NCBI RefSeq assembly: GCF_004117935.1
Contig: NZ_SDOY01000166.1
Location: 62,001-126,000, forward strand
Direction: 5' to 3'
Source of the DNA: Streptomyces roseicoloratus
Lineage (GTDB): Bacteria > Actinomycetota > Actinomycetes > Streptomycetales > Streptomycetaceae
Length of the DNA: 64,000 nt
This document shows, in pieces, positions 9,581 through 17,327 of the stretch (positions are counted from its first letter, which is position 1; every line of letters begins with the position of its first letter). The notes beneath the pieces were generated by a model. It had not been told where the DNA came from, did no database searches, and saw only the letters and a program-made list of their open reading frames with translations. The position numbers and the translations under genes are program-made.

Positions 9581-10182
9581 GAGGTGTGCGGAGCGTCGTC
9601 GCGGGGGGCGACGGGGCGGCCGGGCTCCGCACGCGGGCCGGAGACGCGGTCGCCGTCATCCTGGCGGCCGTCATCCCGGGCGCTCTCGAGCGGCATACGC
9701 GGCCCCGTCCTCGTCTCGACGGTCCGCACGGCATCGTCCGAGCCCGCGCTGGGGGCCGGAAGCCGCACGTCCGCGGGCGGGTCGTCGTCGGCGGAGTCGG
9801 CCGGCCTGCTCACCCCCGCCACGTCCTCCGCCAACCGACGGGCCAGGTCGGTCGTCTGCTGGGCGTTCAGCCCGCGCACATGGGTCGCGGAGATGCTGAT
9901 CTCCGTGCCGTCGGGGCGGGTGATGGTGATCGTCTGGCTGCCCCGGCGCGTCTGCGCCCACGCGACGACCGCTCCCGCGAAGACGGCCGCCACCCCACCG
10001 GGGGCCAGCACCGCGAGCAGGGCGTCCGTCGCGATGCCCATGGCACCGCCCGATGGCTCGGTGTGTGCCGCTCGGCTTCGAACCCGCCCGCGCAGCAGGG
10101 GTTCCGCCTGCAGCCACCGCAGTAACGCGTGGGCGTCGTCCGGCCCTTCCCCGACTACCGCTATGCGTATGTCCATGACCAT
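9577..10182 (-). CDS. EACC1-type effector-associated adaptor
   Basis: A 201-residue protein. It opens MVMDIRIAVVGEGPDDAHAL then LRWLQAEPLLRGRVR, continues with a hydrophobic helix (about 53-77) and a short beta unit (QTITITRPDGTEISISA), and ends in a disordered Asp/Arg/Pro tail. This order matches effector-associated constant component 1 (EACC1), known from comparative genomics as the small partner of caspase, trypsin or TIR effectors in actinobacterial conflict systems. The start at 10182 is preferred because TACCCT ends six bases upstream (10189-10194), a leaderless arrangement; ATG 10176 is an alternative. Its stop overlaps the start of the caspase-STAND gene, so the pair is translationally coupled. 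Confidence 0.8.
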   Translation of the reverse strand: MVMDIRIAVVGEGPDDAHALLRWLQAEPLLRGRVRSRAAHTEPSGGAMGIATDALLAVLAPGGVAAVFAGAVVAWAQTRRGSQTITITRPDGTEISISATHVRGLNAQQTTDLARRLAEDVAGVSRPADSADDDPPADVRLPAPSAGSDDAVRTVETRTGPRMPLESARDDGRQDDGDRVSGPRAEPGRPVAPRDDAPHTS

Positions 10183-10420
10183 GCCCATAGGGTAGGACGA
10201 CCGCGGCCGCCGCACTCGGTGGTTCCGACCACCCTTCCCCGGGGCGATGCCCTGCGCGGAAGCCGGCGGCATCCACGGCATCGCCGGTCTCCTCCGGCGG
10301 GCACGCGAGACGGCACCTTCGCGGGTCTCGCAGGACGTCGAGCGAATCGGGCACAGCGGGGGAGGGCCGGGAACGGTGAGCGACTCCGGGTCGCGGACAC
10401 ACTCTGTCCGCAATCCTCGC

Positions 10421-10426
10421 TAGCGT
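10421..10426 (+). promoter_or_regulatory. -10 element of a leaderless promoter
   Basis: TAGCGT lies six bases before the ATG at 10433, and there is no Shine-Dalgarno sequence. This is the standard actinobacterial leaderless arrangement. The region between 10183 and 10432 is therefore the divergent promoter of EACC1 and the winged-helix gene. Confidence 0.55.
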
Positions 10427-10432
10427 GCCTCC

Positions 10433-11554
10433 ATGGCCCTCACGACGACCACGCCCCCGGTCCTCTCCGACCGCGCACTCAACCGTGCCACCCTCGACCG
10501 GCAGTTGCTGCTCCGGTTCGCGCCGGGCTCCGCCGAGTGGGCGGTGCGCCATCTCGTCGGGCTGCAGGCGCAGAACACCAAGCCGCCGTACTACGCGCTC
10601 GCCGCCCGCCTCGACGGCTTCCGGCCCGAGGACCTGTCCCGCCTGATGGAGGACCGGAAGGTCGCCCGGATCGTCACGCTGCGGTCCACCGTCCACACCC
10701 ACACCGCCGACGACGCCGTCGCCCTGCGGCGCCTCGTCCAGGACGGGGCCGTCGATCGCGAGTTGCGGATGTTCCTCAAGCGGCTCGACGGCGTCGACCT
10801 CGACCGGCTCGGCGCGCTCTCCGCCGACTACGTGGAGGAGCAGCCCCGCACCCTGAAGGAGCTGCGCGCGCATCTGCTCCGGGAATGGCCCGACGCCGAC
10901 CCGCAGGCCCTCGGCGCCGCCGCCCGCTGCCTGCTCCCGCTGGTCCAGGTCACGCCCCGCGGGCTCTGGGGGCGCAGCGGGCAGGTCGCGCTCACCACCG
11001 CCCGGCAGTGGTTCCCGGGCACCGTGGACGACGACCCCGCCGACCTCGACGAGACCGTGCTGCGCTATCTCGGTGCCTTCGGGCCCGCCTCCGTCCGGGA
11101 CATGCAGGCCTGGTGCGGTCTCACCCGGCTCAGGCCCGCCTTCGAACGGCTCCGCCCCGGCCTCCTCGTCTTCCGCGACGAGCGCGGCACCGAGCTGTTC
11201 GACCTGCCCGACGCGCCCCGTCCCGACGCGGACACCCCCGCCCCGGCCCGCCTCCTGCCCGAGTTCGACAACCTGCTGCTGTCCCACGCCGACCGGACCC
11301 GGGTCGTCCCCGCCGCGTACCGCTCCCGCACCTGGACCGGCAACCAGGCCCACCGGGTCTTCCTCCTCGACGGGTTCCTCGCCGGGATCTGGCACCTGGA
11401 CGAGGGCAGGGACCGGACCGTCCTGACCGTCGAGGCCTTCGGACGGACCACCCGCACCCAGCGCGCCGAGCTCACCGCCGAGGCCGAGCGGACCCTGCGC
11501 CTCCTCGGCCCGCGCGACGTCCCGTACGAGATCGTCCACGCCACCCGTCCCTGA
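10433..11554 (+). CDS. Winged-helix DNA-binding protein (AlkZ/YcaQ-like HTH_42)
   Basis: A 373-residue member of the winged-helix family PF06224. The diagnostic N-terminal signature is VRHLVGLQAQNTKPPYYALA, followed by RIVTLRSTVHTHTADDA. Further typical stretches are LPEFDNLLLSHADRTRV and VFLLDGFLAGIWHLDE. Relatives include the DNA glycosylases AlkZ/YcaQ, which unhook crosslinks and alkylated bases. Most actinobacterial members, like this one, are uncharacterised, and I cannot confirm the QxQ/QxD catalytic motif beyond the LQAQ seen at about residue 43. The gene appears leaderless and monocistronic, facing the LuxR gene tail-to-tail with an 18-bp gap. Confidence 0.75.
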   Translation: MALTTTTPPVLSDRALNRATLDRQLLLRFAPGSAEWAVRHLVGLQAQNTKPPYYALAARLDGFRPEDLSRLMEDRKVARIVTLRSTVHTHTADDAVALRRLVQDGAVDRELRMFLKRLDGVDLDRLGALSADYVEEQPRTLKELRAHLLREWPDADPQALGAAARCLLPLVQVTPRGLWGRSGQVALTTARQWFPGTVDDDPADLDETVLRYLGAFGPASVRDMQAWCGLTRLRPAFERLRPGLLVFRDERGTELFDLPDAPRPDADTPAPARLLPEFDNLLLSHADRTRVVPAAYRSRTWTGNQAHRVFLLDGFLAGIWHLDEGRDRTVLTVEAFGRTTRTQRAELTAEAERTLRLLGPRDVPYEIVHATRP

Positions 11555-11571
11555 TCCGCCGGACGGAACAC

Positions 11572-12384
11572 CTAGAGCAGCGCGCCCGCCCTGCGGGCCG
11601 CCACCACCGCCTCCAGGCGGTTGTGCGCGCCCAGCTTGCGCATCGACGAGCGCAGATAGCCCTTCACCGTCTCCGGGCTGAGGCCGAGCCGCCGGGCCAC
11701 CGCCGCGTTCGTCGCGCCCGACGCCACCGCCGCCAGCACATCCGTCTCGCGCGGGGTGAGGGCCACCTCCGGGACCCGGGCCGCCCCGGCGGCGGACGAC
11801 GCGGACTCCAGGCGGCCGCACACCGCGAGCAGCCGCGCCCTCAGCTCCGGGTCGGTCACGCCCGGCGCCAGCTCGCGCAGCTCCCCGTAGGCCTGGCGCA
11901 TCTCCTCCCGCTCGGCCACGAGCCGCCGCACCTCGTCCCGTACGGCGAGCGCCTGCTCCACGTCCCGGGCGGCCGCGACCGCCGCGTCGAAGACCCGCTC
12001 GCCGATCGGCAGCGCGTCGCGCAGCGCCCCGTACAGCACCCCGCGCACCTGCCGGCGGACCACGACGGGCACCGCGATCACCGAGCGGAGCCCCTCCATC
12101 GACACCGGGCCGTCGTACTCGTGGGTGATGTGCCGGGCCGAGGGGTAGTCCGTGACCGCGCAGGGCCGGGACAGGGCCAGGCACTTCCCACCGAGACCCG
12201 AGCCCGCCGAGACCGTCAGCCCGACGAGCGCCGGCGTCACCGCCCCGCTCGTCTCGGCGATCCGCAGCGCGCCGCCGCCGGGGTGCAGCAGCCCGCCGAA
12301 CACCACCTGCAGACCGGTGCCGCGGCGCAGCCGCAGCAGGGCGCCGCGCACGTCGCCGTCCACCGACTCGTTCTGCTCGGGCAC
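11572..12384 (-). CDS. GAF-LuxR family transcriptional regulator
   Basis: A 270-residue regulator. A GAF-like domain occupies about 20-150 (LRSVIAVPVVVRRQVRGVLY), a helical linker about 150-195, and a LuxR/NarL-type HTH the end (LTPRETDVLAAVASGATNAA, then LGLSPETVKGYLRSSMRKLG). It is divergently transcribed from two acyl-CoA synthetase genes with 111 bp between the starts, so these are its likely targets, perhaps in response to an aromatic or fatty acid ligand of the GAF domain. ATG 12384 is the first reasonable start (MPEQNESVDGDVRGALLRLR). Confidence 0.8.
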   Translation of the reverse strand: MPEQNESVDGDVRGALLRLRRGTGLQVVFGGLLHPGGGALRIAETSGAVTPALVGLTVSAGSGLGGKCLALSRPCAVTDYPSARHITHEYDGPVSMEGLRSVIAVPVVVRRQVRGVLYGALRDALPIGERVFDAAVAAARDVEQALAVRDEVRRLVAEREEMRQAYGELRELAPGVTDPELRARLLAVCGRLESASSAAGAARVPEVALTPRETDVLAAVASGATNAAVARRLGLSPETVKGYLRSSMRKLGAHNRLEAVVAARRAGALL

Positions 12385-12495
12385 CGGACCTCCTCGTCGC
12401 CATGCGCGATCTCCCCCCGAACGGGGGTAGTGAGACCTGGGTCACCGATTACACGATGTCCGGGCACGGTCCCGCAACGAGGAGGACGAGGACGC

Positions 12496-14193
12496 ATGAC
12501 CGCAACGAGCGCGCCGGAGCCGACGGAAGCGACGGAAGGCTTCCGGGCCGCCCGCGACTTCCTGCTCGAGCACCGCGAGGACTACGAGACCGCCTACGCG
12601 GGCTTCGCCTGGCCCCGCCCCGAGCGGTTCAACTGGGCGCTCGAATGGTTCGACGTCATCGCCGCCGGCAACGACCGCACCGCGCTGCACATCGTCGAGG
12701 AGGACGGCAGCGAGGTGAAGGTCGGCTTCGCCGAGATGTCCGCGCGCTCCAACCGGGTCGCCAACTGGCTCCGGGCGCGGGGCGTCCGCGCCGGCGACCG
12801 CGTGATCGTCATGCTCGGCAACCAGGCCGAGCTGTGGGAGACCATGCTCGCCGCGATGAAGCTGCGGGCCGTCGTCATCCCCGCCACCCCGCTCCTCGGC
12901 CCCGCCGACCTGCGCGACCGCGTCGACCGCGGCCGTGCCCGGCACGTGCTCGTACGGGCGGAGGACACCGCCAAGTTCGACGACGTGCCCGGCGACTACA
13001 CCCGCATCGCGGTCGGCGGCGCCGGTGCCGGCTGGCTCCGCTACGAGGACGCCCACGCGGAGCCGCCGGCCTTCGAGCCGGACGGTCCGACCCGGGCCGA
13101 CGACACCCTCATGCTCTACTTCACCTCGGGCACCACCGCCCGCCCCAAGCTCGTCGAGCACACCCACACCTCGTACCCCGTCGGCCACCTGGCCACCATG
13201 TACTGGATCGGCCTCAGGCCCGGGGACGTGCACCTCAACATCTCCTCGCCCGGCTGGGCCAAGCACGCCTGGTCCAACCTCTTCGCCCCGTGGAACGCCG
13301 AGGCGACCGTCTTCATCCACAACTACACCCGCTTCGACCCCGCCCGGCTGATGGCGGAGATGGACCGGCACGGCGTCACCAGCTTCTGCGCCCCGCCCAC
13401 GGTCTGGCGCATGCTGATCCAGTCCGACCTCGGCCGGCTGACCACCCCGCCGCGCGAGGTCGTCGCCGCCGGCGAGCCGCTGAACCCCGAGGTCATCGAG
13501 AGCGTGCGGCGCGCCTGGGGCGTCACGATCCGGGACGGCTTCGGCCAGACCGAGACCGCCGTGCAGGTGTCCAACAGCCCCGGTCAGCGGCTCAAGGAAG
13601 GCTCCATGGGCCGTCCGAGTCCCGGCTTCCGGGTCACCCTCGTCGACCCGGTCAGCGGGCGGCCGGACGTCGAGGAGGGCGAGATCTGCCTCGACCTGTC
13701 CGAGGCCCCGGTGGGCCTCATGACCGGCTACCACGGCGACCCGGAGCGTACGGCCGAGGCGATGGCCGGTGGCTACTACCGCACCGGCGACATCGGCTCC
13801 CGGGACGAGGAGGGCTACGTCACCTACGTCGGGCGGGCCGACGACGTGTTCAAGGCCAGTGACTACAAGATCAGTCCGTTCGAGCTGGAGAGCGCGCTGC
13901 TCGAGCACGAGGCCGTCGCCGAGGCCGCCGTCGTCCCCGCCCCCGACCCGCTGCGGCTCGCCGTCCCGAAGGCGTACGTCGTCCTCGCCGCGGGCTGGGA
14001 ACCCGGCCCCGACACGGCGAAGGCGCTCTTCGCGCACTCGCGCGAGGTGCTCGCCCCCTACAAGCGGATCCGCCGCATCGAGTTCGCCGACCTGCCGAAG
14101 ACCGTCTCCGGCAAGATCCGCCGCGTCGAGCTGCGCAGGCTCACGGCCCAGGGCGACACCGGCACCGAGTACACCGAAGGAGACCTCGCATGA
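12496..14193 (+). CDS. Acyl-CoA synthetase, MACS/benzoate-CoA-ligase-like
   Basis: A 565-residue adenylate-forming enzyme. The P-loop is YFTSGTTARPKL, where the usual Gly before PK is Ala-Arg. The A5-like motif is DGFGQTET, the hinge is YRTGDIGSRDEEGYVTYVGR, and the catalytic lysine motif KTVSGKIRRVELRR lies at the end. The N-terminal LLEHREDYETAYAGFAWPRP matches acetyl-CoA-synthetase-like and medium-chain acyl-CoA synthetases of actinobacteria. It activates a carboxylic acid to the acyl-CoA through an acyl-AMP; the substrate is unknown. ATG 12496 follows GGAGGACGAGGAC. Its stop overlaps the next synthetase start (ATGA), giving a two-gene operon opposite the GAF-LuxR gene. Confidence 0.85.
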   Translation: MTATSAPEPTEATEGFRAARDFLLEHREDYETAYAGFAWPRPERFNWALEWFDVIAAGNDRTALHIVEEDGSEVKVGFAEMSARSNRVANWLRARGVRAGDRVIVMLGNQAELWETMLAAMKLRAVVIPATPLLGPADLRDRVDRGRARHVLVRAEDTAKFDDVPGDYTRIAVGGAGAGWLRYEDAHAEPPAFEPDGPTRADDTLMLYFTSGTTARPKLVEHTHTSYPVGHLATMYWIGLRPGDVHLNISSPGWAKHAWSNLFAPWNAEATVFIHNYTRFDPARLMAEMDRHGVTSFCAPPTVWRMLIQSDLGRLTTPPREVVAAGEPLNPEVIESVRRAWGVTIRDGFGQTETAVQVSNSPGQRLKEGSMGRPSPGFRVTLVDPVSGRPDVEEGEICLDLSEAPVGLMTGYHGDPERTAEAMAGGYYRTGDIGSRDEEGYVTYVGRADDVFKASDYKISPFELESALLEHEAVAEAAVVPAPDPLRLAVPKAYVVLAAGWEPGPDTAKALFAHSREVLAPYKRIRRIEFADLPKTVSGKIRRVELRRLTAQGDTGTEYTEGDLA

Positions 14194-15800
14194 GCCGCAG
14201 CGGCAGCGCCGGACTCTCGTACGCGCACGGGGTGTCGGACACCGCGCTCCTCGGCGACACCATCGGGGCCAACCTCGACCGGGCCGTCGCCGCCTGGCCG
14301 GACCGCGAGGCGCTGGTCGACCTGCCGACCGGACGGCGCTGGACCTACGCCGAGTTCGGCGCCGACGTCGACCGGCTGGCCGGCGCGCTGCTCGGCAGCG
14401 GCGTCGCCAAGGGCGACCGGGTCGGCATCTGGGCGGTCAACTGCGCCGAGTGGGTGCTCGTGCAGTACGCCACCGCCCGCATCGGCGCCATCATGGTCAA
14501 CATCAACCCGGCCTACCGCGCCCACGAGTTGGAGTACGTGCTCAACCAGGCCGGGGTCTCCCTGCTGTTCGCCTCGCTCACCCACAAGAGCAGCGACTAC
14601 CGCGCCATGGTCGAGCGCGTGCGCGGTTCCTGCCCGGCGCTGCGGGAGGCCGTCTACTTCGGCGACCCGACCTGGGACGAACTCCTCGCCCGTACGGCAC
14701 CGGAGGGCGTCACGCCCGCGCCGCTGTCCTGTGACGACCCGGTCAACATCCAGTACACCTCGGGCACGACCGGCTTCCCGAAGGGCGCCACCCTCTCCCA
14801 CCACAACATCCTCAACAACGGTTACTTCGTGGGCGAGATGATCGCCTACACGGAGCAGGACCGGGTGTGCATCCCGGTGCCCTTCTACCACTGTTTCGGC
14901 ATGGTGATGGCCAATCTGGCCGCCACCTCGCACGGCGCGTGCATGGTGATCCCGGCCCCTTCCTTCGACCCGGCCGCCACCCTGCGCGCGGTGCAGGCGG
15001 AGCGCTGCACCTCCCTCTACGGCGTGCCGACGATGTTCATCGCCGAACTGGACCTGCCCGACTTCGCCTCGTACGACCTCTCCTCGCTCCGCACCGGCAT
15101 CATGGCGGGCTCGCCCTGCCCGGTGGAGGTGATGAAGCGGGTGGTCGCCGAGATGAACATGTCCGAGGTGTCCATCTGCTACGGCATGACCGAGACCTCG
15201 CCGGTGTCCACCCAGACCCGGCGCGACGACGACCTGGAGCGCCGCACCGGCACCGTCGGCCGGGTGATGCCGCACGTCGAGGTGAAGATCGTCGACCCGG
15301 CGACCGGCCTGACGGTGGAACGCGGCACGGCCGGTGAGCTGTGCACCCGCGGCTACGGCGTGATGCTCGGCTACTGGGACGAGCCCGCCAAGACCGCCGA
15401 GGCCGTCGACGCGGGCCGCTGGATGCACACCGGCGACCTCGCCGTGATGCGCGAGGACGGCTACGTCCGGATCGTCGGCCGCATCAAGGACATGATCATC
15501 CGGGGCGGCGAGAACGTGTACCCGCGCGAGATCGAGGAGTTCCTGTACGGGCACGCCAAGGTCGCCGACGTCCAGGTCGTGGGCGTGCCGGACGAGCGCT
15601 ACGGCGAGGAGATCCTGGCCTGCGTGATCCCGCGCGACCCGGCCGACCCGCCCACCCTGGAGGAGATCACGGCCTTCTGCCGGGACCGCCTCGCCCACTA
15701 CAAGGTGCCGCGCCGGGTGGAGATCCTCGGCGAGTTCCCGATGACGGTCAGCGGGAAGGTGCGGAAGGTGGAGCTGCGGGAGCGGTACGCGGCGGGCTGA
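14190..15800 (+). CDS. Long/medium-chain fatty-acyl-CoA synthetase (FadD-like)
   Basis: A 536-residue AMP-forming ligase. The ATP site is QYTSGTTGFPKGATLSHHN, followed by VCIPVPFYHCFGMV, CYGMTETSPVS, GRWMHTGDLAVMREDGYVRI, GRIKDMIIRGGENVYPREIE, and the C-terminal lysine motif MTVSGKVRKVELRER. All motifs are canonical, so the enzyme should be active. It is closest in style to the FadD35/AcsA group acting on medium to long fatty acids. It starts inside the stop of the preceding ligase (ATGA). Two different ligases in one operon suggest sequential or parallel activation of related acids. Its last 53 bases overlap the convergent GNAT gene. Confidence 0.9.
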   Translation: MSRSGSAGLSYAHGVSDTALLGDTIGANLDRAVAAWPDREALVDLPTGRRWTYAEFGADVDRLAGALLGSGVAKGDRVGIWAVNCAEWVLVQYATARIGAIMVNINPAYRAHELEYVLNQAGVSLLFASLTHKSSDYRAMVERVRGSCPALREAVYFGDPTWDELLARTAPEGVTPAPLSCDDPVNIQYTSGTTGFPKGATLSHHNILNNGYFVGEMIAYTEQDRVCIPVPFYHCFGMVMANLAATSHGACMVIPAPSFDPAATLRAVQAERCTSLYGVPTMFIAELDLPDFASYDLSSLRTGIMAGSPCPVEVMKRVVAEMNMSEVSICYGMTETSPVSTQTRRDDDLERRTGTVGRVMPHVEVKIVDPATGLTVERGTAGELCTRGYGVMLGYWDEPAKTAEAVDAGRWMHTGDLAVMREDGYVRIVGRIKDMIIRGGENVYPREIEEFLYGHAKVADVQVVGVPDERYGEEILACVIPRDPADPPTLEEITAFCRDRLAHYKVPRRVEILGEFPMTVSGKVRKVELRERYAAG

Positions 15801-16413
15801 GCGGACGCTGCGGGCCGACGGCGCACGGCGCGGTGGCGGTGCGCGGGCCGGCGGCGGCGCGCGGACCGGCGGTCTCGGCGGGGCCGCCCGCGTCCGCCGG
15901 CGTGAGCTCGCGGCGCATGCACACGCGGGGCCAGGCGGCGAGACCGTGCGCCGCCTCGGCCCGGGCGATGGCGCGCAGTCCCCCGGTGAGGGCGGGATCG
16001 CCCTCGTCGAGGCGGCGGAAGCCGAGCCGGGTGTAGTACGGGGCGTTCCACGGCACCTCGGCGAAGGTGGTCAGGGTCAGTGCCGTCAGGCCCTGCTCGC
16101 GTGCCGTCCCCGCCAGGTGCTCGATCAGCGCACGGCCGACGCCGCGCCGGGCGGCGTCCGGATGCACCGAGACCTGTTCGATGTGGGCGGCGCCGTCGAC
16201 GGTGTCCGTGAGCAGGTACGCGACGGGCCGGTCGGTCGCGTCCACCGCCACCCAGGCCCGGCCCGCGCGGCGGTAGCTCTCCAGGACGTCCAGCGGCAGG
16301 GGGTCGTCGTCGGCGATCTCCGCCATGCCGAGGGGACGGAAGGCCTCGCCCGCGGCGCGTTCGATGTCCTGGAGCAGGAGGAGTTCGGTCGGTACGGCCA
16401 CTCGGATGCGCAT
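15748..16413 (-). CDS. GNAT family N-acetyltransferase
   Basis: A 221-residue protein with a GNAT fold in the first 165 residues. The acetyl-CoA loop is VHPDAARRGVGRALIEHL (V-x-P-x-x-R-x-x-G-x-G), preceded by AAHIEQVSV and followed by TTFAEVPWNAPYYTRLGFRR. It acetylates an unknown amine. The last 55 residues are a low-complexity Pro/Ala tail overlapping, in antiparallel, the end of the acyl-CoA synthetase gene, so the C-terminus is probably unconstrained. ATG 16413 has no ribosome site, and CATACT lies just upstream, so it may be leaderless. Confidence 0.85.
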   Translation of the reverse strand: MRIRVAVPTELLLLQDIERAAGEAFRPLGMAEIADDDPLPLDVLESYRRAGRAWVAVDATDRPVAYLLTDTVDGAAHIEQVSVHPDAARRGVGRALIEHLAGTAREQGLTALTLTTFAEVPWNAPYYTRLGFRRLDEGDPALTGGLRAIARAEAAHGLAAWPRVCMRRELTPADAGGPAETAGPRAAAGPRTATAPCAVGPQRPLSPPRTAPAAPPSAPSR

Positions 16414-16470
16414 ACGCCAGTATGGCGCGACCGGGGCGGCGGCGCGTCAAGGCGGCCCGATCCGCCCGCC

Positions 16471-17259
16471 TCAGTCGGGCGTCGCGCCCGGGCAGGTGAA
16501 CCCGTTCTCCGGGTTGCGGCCCCGGCCCGTCGCGTAGCCGTCCTCGCGGTGCGCCCGGTGGCCGAGCAGCCCGCCGTCCCGGGAGAAGTGCGGCAGGAAG
16601 AGCGTGAGCGCGGGATCGCCGTACAACGCCACGTACAGCAGCACCTCCCTGGCCTCGGTGACCTCCTGGCGACGCGCGGGCAGCGGGTGCCGGGCGCGCA
16701 GGGCGTCGAGCAGCCGACGGGCGGCCCGGGTCGTGGGCGGCACGCCGAGCAGCGCCCCGGCCGCGAGCACCGGGACCGCGCCGAGGGCCAGCGCGGGTCC
16801 GGACACACCGGTCGCGACGAGCCCCGCGGCGACGGTCGGCGGGACGCAGACGAGCAGCGCCCGGGCCGTCCTGAGCCGCCCGGGCGGGCGGAGCAGTCCC
16901 GCCCTGCCGAGCTCCGCGCGCAGCGCGTCGAGCGCCTGCCGGGCCTTCGGCCGGGTCGCCAGCAGCCTGAGCGTGAGGGCCCGCTGGAGCGAGCGGTGCA
17001 CGCCGAGCTGGAGCGGATCGCGGGTGCTGCCCGCGCCGCCGTTGGCGCGAATCGTGCCCCGCCGCCCGGCCGCGACGGCGCCGCGCTGGTGCAGCGCCAC
17101 GAGCGCCACGACGACCGCCGCCCGCGGCCCGCCGCGCAGCAACGCCAGTGCCTGCGGCGGCAGTTCCGGTCGATCCTGGCTGCGTACACGCAACAGCACG
17201 GCCGCGGCCACGAGTTGGGCGACCGCTACCCCAAGGAACCACCACATCCCCGTCGTCAT
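16471..17259 (-). CDS. TIGR04222-type membrane protein
   Basis: About 262 residues. An N-terminal membrane helix (MWWFLGVAVAQLVAAAVLLR) is followed by LALLRGGPRAAVVVALVALH, resembling the conserved LxGGPRRVAxxALxxLHRRG stretch of TIGR04222 proteins. Two further hydrophobic segments lie near 135-170, and a cytoplasmic or exported tail ends NGFTCPGATPD. ATG 17259 is chosen because the G-run at 17269-17274 sits nine bases upstream; GTG 17268 would leave no room for it. Function unknown; the family is common and lineage-specific in Streptomyces. Confidence 0.65.
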   Translation of the reverse strand: MTTGMWWFLGVAVAQLVAAAVLLRVRSQDRPELPPQALALLRGGPRAAVVVALVALHQRGAVAAGRRGTIRANGGAGSTRDPLQLGVHRSLQRALTLRLLATRPKARQALDALRAELGRAGLLRPPGRLRTARALLVCVPPTVAAGLVATGVSGPALALGAVPVLAAGALLGVPPTTRAARRLLDALRARHPLPARRQEVTEAREVLLYVALYGDPALTLFLPHFSRDGGLLGHRAHREDGYATGRGRNPENGFTCPGATPD

Positions 17260-17327
17260 GGTGTCCACCCCCCGAAGGAGTTGTGCCCGGGGGAGCGGCG
17301 GTCGTCACGTGCGAATGGCCGAAACTG

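Noticed and set aside
10129..12495. Upstream extension of the first acyl-CoA ligase
   Set aside because: It overlaps the winged-helix and GAF-LuxR genes. ATG 12496 has GGAGG and gives a complete ligase.
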